Positions 1 through 6,953 of a DNA stretch of 64,000 nucleotides are shown piece by piece. Made by a program: the position numbers and the translations under genes. Where the stretch lies: positions 7,048,501 through 7,112,500 of the forward strand of contig NZ_CP041360.1 of assembly GCF_006965485.1 (NCBI RefSeq). The letters run 5' to 3'. Below the pieces are notes generated by a model. It searched no databases, was not told the origin of the DNA, and saw only the letters and a list, made by a program, of their open reading frames with translations. Every line of letters begins with the position of its first letter. Position 1 is the first letter of the stretch. The stretch is from Spirosoma sp. KCTC 42546. GTDB lineage: Bacteria; Bacteroidota; Bacteroidia; Cytophagales; Spirosomataceae.

Positions 1-126
1 AGACCAATACAAAACATTAGTTAGACGGCTTTTAGACTAGTATGGTAAGAGTTTGATAGCTGTGGAATATATTAAGAATGCCTATTTCTGTTACGACCGA
101 AGCATCCCGGGTTTAAGCGGAGGACG
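1..126 (+). repeat. Diverged direct repeat, copy 1 (coding remnant)
   Basis: This stretch resembles 2666-2790 along its whole length; the last 20 or so bases (CGAAGCATCCCGGGTTTAAG) are identical. Both copies read in one frame as the tail of the same unknown protein (DQYKTLVR, then RSIPGLSGG), but copy 1 has a TAG where copy 2 has Glu, and copy 2 has a TAG where copy 1 has Tyr. Each copy sits just upstream of an array of double-glycine peptide genes. It is probably a decayed gene end that was duplicated with the arrays. I do not recognise the protein. Confidence 0.6.
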
Positions 127-166
127 TGATAAAAACGTGCAGTTTACTATTTTAATTAAGAAACAA

Positions 167-358
167 ATGAAAAATTTAAATTTAGAAAATTACGAAATAG
201 ACAATTTAGCCAATATAGCCAAGGAAGATGCTAAGGCTATAAATGGTGGTTTAACATTTGATGAGTTTGCTGAGTGGTATGTTGATACTTGTTATAGTAT
301 TGCAAATAGTTTTGCAAAAGGTTTTGTAAAAGGATTTAACGCATCATACAAAGGCTAA
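167..358 (+). CDS. Double-glycine leader peptide (bacteriocin-like precursor) 1
   Basis: A 63-residue precursor. A hydrophilic leader of 28 residues ends in Ala-Ile-Asn-Gly-Gly, followed by a 35-residue mature part with aromatic residues, one Cys and an amphipathic stretch (FAKGFVKGFNASYKG). The open frame extends upstream to 53, but that part translates the decayed repeat, so the ATG at 167 is the likely start. C39-peptidase ABC transporters cleave such leaders after Gly-Gly, and one is encoded at 8237-10501. The next peptide gene begins 22 bases downstream, so the two are probably cotranscribed. The role as a secreted antagonistic or signalling peptide is inferred; the sequence itself is not one I recognise. 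Confidence 0.7.
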   Translation: MKNLNLENYEIDNLANIAKEDAKAINGGLTFDEFAEWYVDTCYSIANSFAKGFVKGFNASYKG

Positions 359-380
359 TTCTCCCTAACTTCTATAATTT

Positions 381-587
381 ATGAACACAAAAACTATAAA
401 TGATTGGAATCTTACTGAACTTGATTCCTACTCGCAACTAAGTATCGACGGCGGCAAAGATTGGGTAGAAAGCTTTGGCTATGCATGCGGGTATCTGTGT
501 GGTGCTGCTACTAATGCAGCGGGTATCTTAGGCCGTGGCCTTGCGGATGCCCTCGCAGGTGAAATTATGGGAGGAGCATTTAAATAG
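381..587 (+). CDS. Double-glycine leader peptide (bacteriocin-like precursor) 2
   Basis: A 68-residue precursor. The leader of 25 residues ends in Ser-Ile-Asp-Gly-Gly and has the usual hydrophobic positions before the cleavage site (LTEL, SQL). The 43-residue mature part is rich in Gly and Ala, has two Cys (GYACGYLCG) that could form a disulfide, and contains small-residue patterns such as GRGLADALAG that are common in pore-forming class II bacteriocins. It follows peptide 1 closely and is followed by a hairpin, so these two form the first array. Export and maturation by the C39 transporter at 8237 are inferred from the leader type. Confidence 0.72.
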   Translation: MNTKTINDWNLTELDSYSQLSIDGGKDWVESFGYACGYLCGAATNAAGILGRGLADALAGEIMGGAFK

Positions 588-598
588 CAATTAAAATT

Positions 599-636
599 AA
601 GGCAAACAGTATCTTTTTTTAGTTACTGTTTGCCTT
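599..636 (+). terminator. Hairpin after the first peptide array
   Basis: 13-bp perfect arms (AAGGCAAACAGTA and its complement) enclose a T-rich loop. No strong T run follows, so it may attenuate or protect the transcript end instead of terminating cleanly. The hairpin covers a TTG that could be read as an upstream start of the next gene, which argues for the ATG at 650. Confidence 0.55.
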
Positions 637-649
637 GAAAATTTTACCG

Positions 650-1342
650 ATGTATATTTTTCACCAGTATATTCAGCAAGTGCCACATAATAGATTGCAA
701 AAATGGCGTGAACTTTTATACGCTTTTATAATCTATTACGCAATAGGCATATTATGTACTATATTTATAATAGTTACTGATTTTTTTGTTGTAAAAATAC
801 TTGATCACCCATCGATTCTAAGTTCACATTTTAAGTTAGATGAGTACATCAAAACAATGGGTTTATATAAAAGTATTTTTTTTAGTTCGGTAAAAGCACC
901 TATTATCGAAGAGTTATCATTCCGATTGTTATTACGGCCAACCCGTTTCAATGTGTCATTTTCAATAGCTTTTTTTATATTTTTATTATTCGATACTATT
1001 TTATACTTTAGTGATTTACCTACTTATAGTATAAGGCTCGTAATCTGCCTGCTTCTCTTTTTCTTTCTATATATTACTTACAATCCTTTATGGCTTTCTG
1101 CGTTAAAAATTACCGATTATAAACTACTAACTATTACATCGTTAGGTTTTGGGGCTATTCACATAACTAACTTCACTACTATTGATAAAGGTTTATTTTT
1201 CATCTATCCTATATACATTTTACCTCAAATTTTTCTCGGTTTTATATTAGGCATTATTCGAATTAGAAATGGGTTTATTTGGGCAGTATTATTGCACATA
1301 TTGGTAAACGGTTCTGTAACGTGGCATAAATTTTTTCAGTAA
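650..1342 (+). CDS. CPBP-family intramembrane metalloprotease
   Basis: About 230 residues with many hydrophobic segments, encoded in very AT-rich DNA. It has the signatures of the CPBP (CAAX protease/bacteriocin-processing, formerly Abi) family: a Glu-Glu motif followed by Arg (IIEELSFRLLLRP), a Phe/Gly-x-x-x-His segment (FGAIHI), and a C-terminal His-x-x-x-Asn (HILVNG). In this family the two Glu and the His residues bind the catalytic metal inside the membrane. Homologues in bacteriocin loci are linked to self-immunity or processing. Its position directly behind two leader-peptide genes suggests an immunity or maturation role, which the sequence alone cannot settle. ATG at 650 is preferred over the TTG at 635 inside the hairpin. 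Confidence 0.75.
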   Translation: MYIFHQYIQQVPHNRLQKWRELLYAFIIYYAIGILCTIFIIVTDFFVVKILDHPSILSSHFKLDEYIKTMGLYKSIFFSSVKAPIIEELSFRLLLRPTRFNVSFSIAFFIFLLFDTILYFSDLPTYSIRLVICLLLFFFLYITYNPLWLSALKITDYKLLTITSLGFGAIHITNFTTIDKGLFFIYPIYILPQIFLGFILGIIRIRNGFIWAVLLHILVNGSVTWHKFFQ

Positions 1343-1351
1343 TTTACCAAA

Positions 1352-1758
1352 ATGAATAAGGAAAATATATGCATATGGCTAGGAGCCATGTGTGGGATTA
1401 TAACTATAGCAGTCCAATTGTGAATAAGACCATTATTAATGGGGAAAAGTGTTTTTTTAGCTATAGTTTTAGGTAGTCTACCAATTTTTGGGGCAGTACT
1501 GGGCTTTTCGCTGATTGTTCTGCAATTTAAGAAGCCTATAAAAAATCCGTTTCGGCTATAATACATATCCTTCTGAGCATCATGGCTCACGAAGTTTTTA
1601 CACAATCTACTCCACGTACTTCGTTCGGAGGAATGTTTGATTGGTATGACATTATTGCTACATTTTTAGGCGGTATTTGCACCTATGTTATGAAAGTAGC
1701 CATTTTAGAAAAGAAAATTAAAACTAAAGCCACCGGAATGAATGAAATAAATAATTAA
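1352..1758 (+). pseudogene. Decayed small membrane protein gene, VanZ-like C-terminus
   Basis: Read as one gene this gives about 134 residues with several membrane segments, but it is broken twice. A TGA at 1421 interrupts the first frame, and a frameshift near 1551 is needed to pass from the segment ending KKPIKNPF into the segment SAIIHILLSIMAHEVF. The distal part (1582-1758, 58 codons from an ATG) contains FDWYDIIATFLGG, a pattern like the end of VanZ-type proteins (Asp-x-x-Asp followed by a glycine-containing helix). It sits behind the CPBP gene, so it may once have been an immunity or accessory membrane protein of the peptide locus. The VanZ resemblance is by eye only. Confidence 0.5.
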
Positions 1759-1760
1759 TT

Positions 1761-1950
1761 ATGAATACGAAACAATTTTTCTGGGCAACCTATACAATTT
1801 CCATTATTACTGGTATATTTTGCCTGTACTATTATTTTTTTTACTAAAAGTACATTTCCGTATTTACTGCTAGGGCAAACGTATGAACAAATTTCCTTTG
1901 GCACGTCCTTAAAATGGCCCATTTTTAAAGAAGTAATCAGGAAGTTATGA
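1761..1950 (+). pseudogene. Frameshifted small membrane protein gene
   Basis: An ATG at 1761 opens a frame with one strong membrane segment (YTISIITGIFCLYYYFF) that runs into TAA right after a long T run near 1833-1842. A one-base change in the T run restores the frame to TGA at 1948 and adds about 35 residues (TKSTFPYLLLGQTYEQ and beyond). This is the classic signature of homopolymer slippage, either true decay or a sequencing error. No family is recognised. From 1951 to 2277 I see no further gene. Confidence 0.45.
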
Positions 1951-2277
1951 GAAGGCTGCCAATGAAAATTAGGTTGAATTAGGTAAACCATATCGAAAAT
2001 TTTGATTATGCGTTTTCCCTGATTCGTAATAGAAAAACTGAGTAATCTACATAAGTTCACTTCTAAAAAAACAATACTTAGTAAAAATTCATCTAGGCGA
2101 CATGCAATTGAGTAACTCCCTCGATGCTCGTAGCAAAGGATTTACTCTAAAAATCGAATCAATAACGCTCATCGGTTTATAACCTAATCGAATAAAGCAC
2201 AACTATAGGTTATTGAATTAGAAGCTAAGTCACCAGAAATTTGCATCATACAATGAACAAGACAGTGGATAAAAATT

Positions 2278-2538
2278 ATGAACAAGAAAAATCTATTGGT
2301 CGTAGTCGGGCTGATGATCCTGGCGACCGCCTGTAAAGAAAATGACACAGTAAAGCCATCGTATGTTAACAATACGTACAGCTCAGAGAGTGAAGCAGAA
2401 TCGCCCAGTCTATCAAAAAGAGATTCTGTTGTAAAGCGTGTATTACCTATTAAAATCCAACCAATAGAACAGCCTGCAACAGGCCCATTGCTGGGGAAAG
2501 GAAAAGATATCCTCGAGCAACAGGAGGAAATCAACTAG
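2278..2538 (+). CDS. Small lipoprotein
   Basis: 86 residues. The N-terminus (MNKKNLLVVVGLMILATAC) is a lipoprotein signal peptide with a lipobox ending at Cys19. The rest is polar, Ser/Glu/Pro-rich and without predicted domains. It lies between the two arrays of leader peptides, on the same strand, in a patch of more average composition. Small lipoproteins of this kind sometimes act as immunity proteins in bacteriocin loci; nothing in the sequence shows that here. Confidence 0.6.
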   Translation: MNKKNLLVVVGLMILATACKENDTVKPSYVNNTYSSESEAESPSLSKRDSVVKRVLPIKIQPIEQPATGPLLGKGKDILEQQEEIN

Positions 2539-2591
2539 TACAGCTTGCTGTAAACCAGCAAGCTTATTGATCAAGAATTAATGGAACGCTA

Positions 2592-2790
2592 CAGTGTCAA
2601 CTAAGTACCAGACATCAAAAAGCCAGAGGAAGACAACTAAGTACACCCTCGATTGGGGTTGGCAAAGACCAATACAAAACGTTAGTTAGATGGTTTTTTG
2701 ACGAGTACGGTATGATTTTGGTAGATGTAGAATAGATTAAGAGTGCCAATAGTATCTATTGCGGCCGAAGCATCCCGGGTTTAAGCGGAG
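2592..2790 (+). repeat. Diverged direct repeat, copy 2, with gene-end remnant
   Basis: The open frame from about 2592 to the TAG at 2733 encodes a protein tail of about 47 residues (TRHQKARGRQLSTP, then DQYKTLVRWFFDEYG) with no visible beginning. From 2666 to 2790 it matches 1-126. It is followed directly by the second leader-peptide array. The unknown tail may belong to a mobile or recombination-related gene whose copies moved the arrays, but I cannot name the family. Confidence 0.55.
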
Positions 2791-2849
2791 GGTTCAATTA
2801 GATATTAAACTAAAGGTGTTTTCTTTCTTACAATTTAAACTTTTCAATA

Positions 2850-2972
2850 ATGGATCAACTAACGAATAATGAATTAATATCTATTCAAGATGGTGGATTA
2901 CTGGCTCTTTCATGCGCTCTTAATCTTGGAGTTAGAAATCCCTACGTATTAGGAATAGCGGCAGCTTTGTAG
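2850..2972 (+). CDS. Double-glycine leader peptide 3 (short)
   Basis: 40 residues. The 16-residue leader (MDQLTNNELISIQDGG) has the typical Leu/Glu-Leu spacing before Gly-Gly. The 24-residue mature part is very hydrophobic with one Cys (LLALSCALNLG, then a GIAAAL end). The leader shares the word LTNNEL with peptide 6, supporting common descent and common export. It opens the second array. At 40 codons it is short, but its leader, spacing and neighbours support it. Confidence 0.62.
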   Translation: MDQLTNNELISIQDGGLLALSCALNLGVRNPYVLGIAAAL

Positions 2973-3014
2973 ATGCATGTAAATAATTAGTAAATAAATT
3001 TTACGATTATTGAT

Positions 3015-3133
3015 ATGAAAACAGAAGCAACTAATTTAATTAATGGTGGAGGCTTAACAGGGGCCGCAATCGGCGCATTTGGTAGTCCATTACTGCCCTA
3101 GCAGGTGCCTACTTAGGCCACCTAGTGAAATGA
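3015..3133 (+). pseudogene. Frameshifted double-glycine leader peptide 4
   Basis: The ATG at 3015 encodes a short leader ending in Ile-Asn-Gly-Gly and then GLTGAAIGAFGSP before a premature TAG at 3099. Starting at 3092 another frame continues naturally (TALAGAYLGHLVK, TGA at 3131), giving the small-residue, helix-forming pattern of a bacteriocin. One base is missing around 3088-3092. The precursor is therefore probably inactive, or the read carries an error. A short hairpin (AAAGCC, then GGCTTT at 3141-3161) follows. Confidence 0.55.
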
Positions 3134-3329
3134 AACCTATAAAGCCAAATCACTAGGCTTTGGTATATCTAATTATTATTAATTGTCATTCTTAATAAAC
3201 TTGTCAGTTTAAGCATTAGACGATTACAGTAAATAGTTAAATATATTTCAAGCTACTGGAGCTTTAGTTAGTTATAGGTTGAAATTAGAATCAATAAATT
3301 AAATTAATAAACTAATAAATTAAAAACTA

Positions 3330-3497
3330 ATGGTTAATTCTTATTTTGATCACACGGATGTAGTAGAGTTGAAATCTAATGAATTAGTTGAGTTAGAAGG
3401 AGGAGTCATTCCACTTGTATTAATTGGCGTGGGCTGGGGAGTCATGTTAGTATGCTCAGCAGTTGCATTAGGCTTGAAAGAAAAGTACAATTTGTAA
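3330..3497 (+). CDS. Double-glycine leader peptide 5
   Basis: 55 residues. The 25-residue leader is acidic and contains LKSNELVELEGG, the clearest match in the locus to the LxxxELxxxxGG pattern. The 30-residue mature part is mostly a single hydrophobic helix (VIPLVLIGVGWGVMLVCSAV) ending in charged residues (KEKYNL), which would suit membrane insertion. The upstream 190 bases are AT-rich with ATTAA-type repeats and no gene. Confidence 0.68.
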   Translation: MVNSYFDHTDVVELKSNELVELEGGVIPLVLIGVGWGVMLVCSAVALGLKEKYNL

Positions 3498-3532
3498 TTC
3501 ATAAACCAGTTACTCATATAAATTAACTAATC

Positions 3533-3736
3533 ATGAATCAAAGTGCATATTTGGAAACTACAGCCTTTGTTACTGAAGCATATGGTGTAGAGATTTTGAC
3601 TAATAATGAACTAGCTGATAATGCCGGTGGGCTTGCATTCCTTATCCCAGTAGCCATTGCTCTTCTTGAAGGAACCGCTATTGGCGTAACTATTGCTGGT
3701 GGGCTATATGGAGTTTATAAAGCCGCTCGCTCATAA
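3533..3736 (+). CDS. Double-glycine leader peptide 6
   Basis: 67 residues. The leader of 33 residues ends in LTNNELADNAGG, again sharing LTNNEL with peptide 3. The 34-residue mature part is hydrophobic and Gly/Ala-rich (LAFLIPVAIALLEG, AGGLYGVYK) with a basic end, typical for class II bacteriocins or exported signal peptides. It is the last gene of the second array and is followed by a strong hairpin. Confidence 0.7.
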   Translation: MNQSAYLETTAFVTEAYGVEILTNNELADNAGGLAFLIPVAIALLEGTAIGVTIAGGLYGVYKAARS

Positions 3737-3751
3737 CCATCCTCTCAAATC

Positions 3752-3783
3752 AAGCACGGCCCAGAGTACTCTGGGCCGTGCTT
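3752..3783 (+). terminator. Terminator of the second peptide array
   Basis: A 32-base perfect palindrome (AAGCACGGCCCAGAGT and its mirror) followed by ATTTT. It ends the array transcript and separates the AT-rich peptide block from the GC-richer operon downstream. Confidence 0.75.
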
Positions 3784-3799
3784 ATTTTCCATTAAATCG

Positions 3800-3892
3800 A
3801 TGAAAAATAAAATGTTCAAATCGGCAACTTTATTAGTTTATATAATTGTGGTCCTCCTATTAGTGTATTGGATAACACTGAAAATCAAGTGA
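3800..3892 (+). CDS. Putative 30-residue single-membrane-segment protein
   Basis: An ATG at 3800 encodes a short basic start (MKNKMFKS), one hydrophobic helix (LLVYIIVVLLLVYW) and a basic end (KIK), then TGA at 3890. The stop overlaps a GTG at 3889 as GTGA, the usual pattern of translational coupling, and that GTG is an in-frame start of the next gene. The two features support each other, but a 30-codon frame in AT-rich DNA can arise by chance. It might be an immunity or leader peptide; its function is unknown. Confidence 0.35.
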   Translation: MKNKMFKSATLLVYIIVVLLLVYWITLKIK

Positions 3893-4443
3893 GTGCAAAT
3901 CTAAACCTTACTTTGTCTACTCTCAAAGCCCAGCTCTACGGCGGCATTGCTTTTTTTATTGGTGCGCCCTTGCTGGTCTGGCCTTTTAGTCAACTATGGA
4001 ATTTTTCATTAAAGCAGATAGCGGCTTCGGGGCTAGCCCCAATTCTATTGTTTATTGCGGCTATGTTTGTTGGCATTGTCGTGCATGAATTAATTCACGG
4101 TCTTACGGCAATGTGGGTCGGGCGGTTGCCCTGGCAAAAAATAAAATTTGGTGTGCAATGGCAATCAGGAACTCCGTATTGCCATCCTACCGTGCCGATG
4201 CCTGCCCGTGCTTATCGTATTGTGGTTATTATGCCGTTGGTTACGCTAGGCTTAGTTCCTTACGGGGCGGCTTTAGCCACTGGTAACGTCTGGTTGCTAG
4301 CGTTCGGTGTGTTTTTTACGTTAGCGGCCTTCGGCGATATAATAATACTCTGGCTCATGCGCCACCTCCGCGCTACCGAGTTAGTTCAGGACCATCCTAC
4401 CAAAGTTGGTCTGATCATTGTTTCACCAGACTCCACACCTTGA
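3889..4443 (+). CDS. DUF3267-type membrane zinc-metalloprotease-like protein
   Basis: About 184 residues with four or more membrane segments and a His-Glu-x-x-His motif inside one of them (VVHELIHGLTAMW), followed by a conserved segment with CHPTVPMP and a further helix pair. This arrangement is that of DUF3267 proteins, which look like membrane metalloproteases related to site-2 or sporulation-type peptidases; their substrates are largely unknown. The GTG at 3889 overlaps the stop of the small gene before it; an earlier TTG at 3868 is the alternative. Its position between the peptide arrays and the exporter suggests a role in peptide maturation or immunity, which is inference. Confidence 0.7.
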   Translation: MSANLNLTLSTLKAQLYGGIAFFIGAPLLVWPFSQLWNFSLKQIAASGLAPILLFIAAMFVGIVVHELIHGLTAMWVGRLPWQKIKFGVQWQSGTPYCHPTVPMPARAYRIVVIMPLVTLGLVPYGAALATGNVWLLAFGVFFTLAAFGDIIILWLMRHLRATELVQDHPTKVGLIIVSPDSTP

Positions 4444-4601
4444 TTCGTTCTATAATACCCCAATACCTGCTGCCTTTACTGTTTTTTATTTGCGCATACA
4501 GTACGGTTGGGCAACGTATTTAGGGCAAAGACTTATCGACATCAAAAAAGGGAATTTCACTTGAGCATTTATTTGTAGGCAAATCTCCCCAATCTCAATG
4601 A
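4440..4601 (+). pseudogene. Small secreted-protein gene with in-frame TAG
   Basis: A TTG at 4440 overlaps the previous stop (TTGA) and opens a frame that looks like a signal peptide (YLLPLLFFICAYSTVGQ) and meets TAG at 4521. Past the TAG the same frame stays open for 25 more codons (GKDLSTSKKGISLEHLF) to a TGA at 4599 that overlaps the ATG of the next gene (ATGA). Start and stop overlaps with both neighbours suggest a real 53-codon operon gene that has acquired a nonsense codon. Confidence 0.4.
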
Positions 4602-6493
4602 AACCTGTACTTCTTACATGTTGCCTCGTCCTCTCGTTCATTGGTTTGTGGGCGCAGTCGGTTACGGGCATCGTGGTGGATGCCAAAACTGGGCGGCCTC
4701 TGCCGGGCAGTTCGGTGCGGGTGGGCAGACAAGGCACGATTACCAATGAAGACGGCAAGTTTTCGTTAAAACTATCAGGTTCATCAGTTGCCAAAACGTC
4801 AATTACGGTCTCAAACCTGGGCTACGCCAGCAAAGTCGTTCCCTACATGGGGCCCTCGATGCTCACTATTGCCTTAAACGAGAGCGAAACAGCGTTGAAT
4901 GAAGTCGTTGTACACAGCAGCGCAAGGGGTATTGTGTTGAATGCCATTGATAGGATACCCGCCAACTACCCGACTAAGTCGTTCATGATGCAGGGAATGC
5001 TACGCGAGTACAACCGGGTCAGCAAAACCGATTATCTCTACCTCCTCGAAGCCCAGCTCAACGCCCATATTAAGCCGTACACCAGTAATGACGAGCCGAA
5101 AGTGGAAGTTCTGCAAAAAAGCAAGCAGGTATTCCGTAACCTCGACTCAACGCTGTTTATACGCTGGGGAAACACCGCTTATGTCATGGACATCGGCGAC
5201 TTTGTACATAACAAACCCGCCTTTCTCGACAAAAAGAAAATGGACAATTACGCCTACGAACTGCTCGATGTGACCAGTCTCGACGGACAAACAGTTTATG
5301 TGATTGGCTTTAGTCCAAAAGCCGACAAAGCGAAGCGGAGAGGCAAGCTGTTTATTGACGCACAATCGATGGCATTTGTGGGAGGTGAGTACAGTGCCAT
5401 AGTAAAACCGGATAAAACCGGAACCGAAGCCGTGAACGATACGGGCGATCGATTTACCAAAACGTACTACCAGCCTTACGGTGGGAAATGGTACCTACGC
5501 AATACTACTATTTCGAGAACGTCGAATAAAATGTCCCGGCATTCCGAAATTATGGTTGAATTTTTCAGCACCGAGATTGACACAACAACGGTGCACTCTA
5601 TTGGCTACGCCCGGAACATGCAACAAATGGACATTTTGCTCACCAAGCCCGTTGCCTACGATAGTCTGTTTTGGGCGCAACAACCCGGCACGGCACGTAA
5701 TGATGACCTGGAAGCCTTTCTTCTTCACCGGGATACCAGTGCTGTCGTTGCTTCAGCAACTGATGCCTTGCAAAAAACAACCGTACCAACCGCAAAGCTA
5801 CCGGCCCCTCTGGTGAAGGTGTTGACCTACATTGTCCAGCACGTTCACGGTGGGTATGGGTTGAGTACGTTGCCGGGTTTGGTGAATGGCGGCACAGTTA
5901 GTATCGCTTGGGACAACTCGGCCCAATTTAGCATCGATCAGCAGCGCAGCGTATCGACCCTGCACAGCTACGGCATTTACCTCAGTCAGCGGCTCGACCT
6001 GCCCTACCGGTTTTCAATCTATAATCAGAACAGCACCAACTTTGGGTTGGGGGGCATCTCGAACCGGGCCAATCTGCTTGGTCTTTCCCATACTATAGTA
6101 ATAAACCGGCCGCACCGGCCCATCCGTTTTCTACCCTTCATCGGTGTCGAAACGGTGCGGCTGATGCGGTCCTTCGACGACATAGCTGCTAATCCAAATT
6201 ACCTGGGCAGTATCCGGCTCAAAGGTGATGCCGTCGAGCCGATTCTGGAGAAGCGTTACAGTAATCTAGCTTATTCACTGCAAACGTCCATTGAGCTTAA
6301 GCGACATCGAAAACTAACCGTTGGCCTGACCTATCGGGTACCACTCCACGAATCGGACCGGCTTTATCTGAAAGAAACGGGTGGTTTTCCATTGTTCCGC
6401 AGGAAACGCGAGATCAACAATCAGGGCGATCAACGGGTGCTCATCAATAGTTCATTATCAATCATAACATACCAAATTGGTCTAAGCTTTTAA
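4598..6493 (+). CDS. Secreted carboxypeptidase-regulatory-like domain protein, probable outer-membrane protein
   Basis: 631 residues with a signal peptide (to about residue 19, ending WAQS). Residues 22-105 form a carboxypeptidase-D regulatory-like beta domain (VTGIVVDAKTGRPLPGS, then TNEDGKFSL), the module found at the start of many Bacteroidota outer-membrane proteins. The middle (about 110-330) has no family I recognise. The last 200 residues are rich in alternating hydrophobic/aromatic strands and end in a terminal Phe (ITYQIGLSF), consistent with a beta-barrel. It resembles DUF5686-type proteins in layout. It lies in one run with the DUF3267 gene and the YbaB-like gene, so it may help the peptide exporter or act as a receptor or immunity factor. 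Confidence 0.6.
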   Translation: MKPVLLTCCLVLSFIGLWAQSVTGIVVDAKTGRPLPGSSVRVGRQGTITNEDGKFSLKLSGSSVAKTSITVSNLGYASKVVPYMGPSMLTIALNESETALNEVVVHSSARGIVLNAIDRIPANYPTKSFMMQGMLREYNRVSKTDYLYLLEAQLNAHIKPYTSNDEPKVEVLQKSKQVFRNLDSTLFIRWGNTAYVMDIGDFVHNKPAFLDKKKMDNYAYELLDVTSLDGQTVYVIGFSPKADKAKRRGKLFIDAQSMAFVGGEYSAIVKPDKTGTEAVNDTGDRFTKTYYQPYGGKWYLRNTTISRTSNKMSRHSEIMVEFFSTEIDTTTVHSIGYARNMQQMDILLTKPVAYDSLFWAQQPGTARNDDLEAFLLHRDTSAVVASATDALQKTTVPTAKLPAPLVKVLTYIVQHVHGGYGLSTLPGLVNGGTVSIAWDNSAQFSIDQQRSVSTLHSYGIYLSQRLDLPYRFSIYNQNSTNFGLGGISNRANLLGLSHTIVINRPHRPIRFLPFIGVETVRLMRSFDDIAANPNYLGSIRLKGDAVEPILEKRYSNLAYSLQTSIELKRHRKLTVGLTYRVPLHESDRLYLKETGGFPLFRRKREINNQGDQRVLINSSLSIITYQIGLSF

Positions 6494-6497
6494 TTCT

Positions 6498-6737
6498 ATG
6501 AATCAGGAAAAAATTATGCAGCTACAAGCGTTAATCTCCAAACTCGAAGAGCGGGTACAATCGCCCGACGGGAAGATCACTATTACGTTCAACGGTCAGT
6601 GTCAGATAAAAGAAATGCATATTCCTGACGGTGTGCCAGCCAGTACATTGCAGACGACATTACCTGTACTTATCAATACCGGACTGTTGACTATTACCGA
6701 AAAGATAAAGTCAATAGCGGCAAGCGCTGTAGCTTGA
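6498..6737 (+). CDS. YbaB/EbfC-like small protein
   Basis: 79 residues, starting 4 bases after the previous stop. It has a short N-terminal helix (MQLQALISKLEERVQ) followed by GKITITFNGQCQIKEMHIPD and a helical C-terminal part, the pattern of YbaB/EbfC nucleoid-associated proteins (helix, strand pair with Gly-Gln/Asn turn, helix). Ordinary YbaB is about 100-110 residues and sits beside dnaX/recR, so this is a shorter, divergent relative in an unusual place. It could be a regulator of the peptide locus. A strong terminator follows. Confidence 0.55.
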   Translation: MNQEKIMQLQALISKLEERVQSPDGKITITFNGQCQIKEMHIPDGVPASTLQTTLPVLINTGLLTITEKIKSIAASAVA

Positions 6738-6770
6738 TCAAGAGCGGATTAAGAAAGTTGCTCACTCAAT

Positions 6771-6816
6771 AAAACGGCTTCGTCTTTTCTCTGCGTGAAA
6801 AAGACGAAGCCGTTTT
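6771..6816 (+). terminator. Terminator after the YbaB-like gene
   Basis: 18-bp perfect arms (AAAACGGCTTCGTCTTTT and its complement) with a 10-base loop and T run. It separates this operon from the exporter operon, which therefore needs its own promoter. Confidence 0.8.
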
Positions 6817-6842
6817 ACATTTCACCTTCTGATACGACCAAT

Positions 6843-6890
6843 CGTTATAACCTATTCCCTCTCGTTATAAACTACAACCGCCCGTTATTG
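6843..6890 (+). promoter_or_regulatory. Three direct repeats with 20-bp period upstream of the exporter operon
   Basis: CGTTATAA at 6843, CGTTATAA at 6863 and CGTTATTG at 6883 lie exactly 20 bases apart, 60-110 bases before the HlyD start. Direct repeats two helical turns apart are typical for response regulators; LytTR-type regulators, which control many bacteriocin loci, use GTT-containing direct repeats at a similar spacing. A small palindrome (GATAAG, then CTTATC) lies at 6920-6938. No regulator gene is in the window. Confidence 0.5.
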
Positions 6891-6953
6891 AACCCCCTAT
6901 AGCATCACCCGACCTTTGAGATAAGAAATCTCCTTATCCCAAACGTCACCACG

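Noticed and set aside
53..166. Upstream extension of the first leader peptide
   Set aside because: It translates the diverged repeat also found at 2666-2790 with stop codons, so it is a gene remnant and not part of the peptide.
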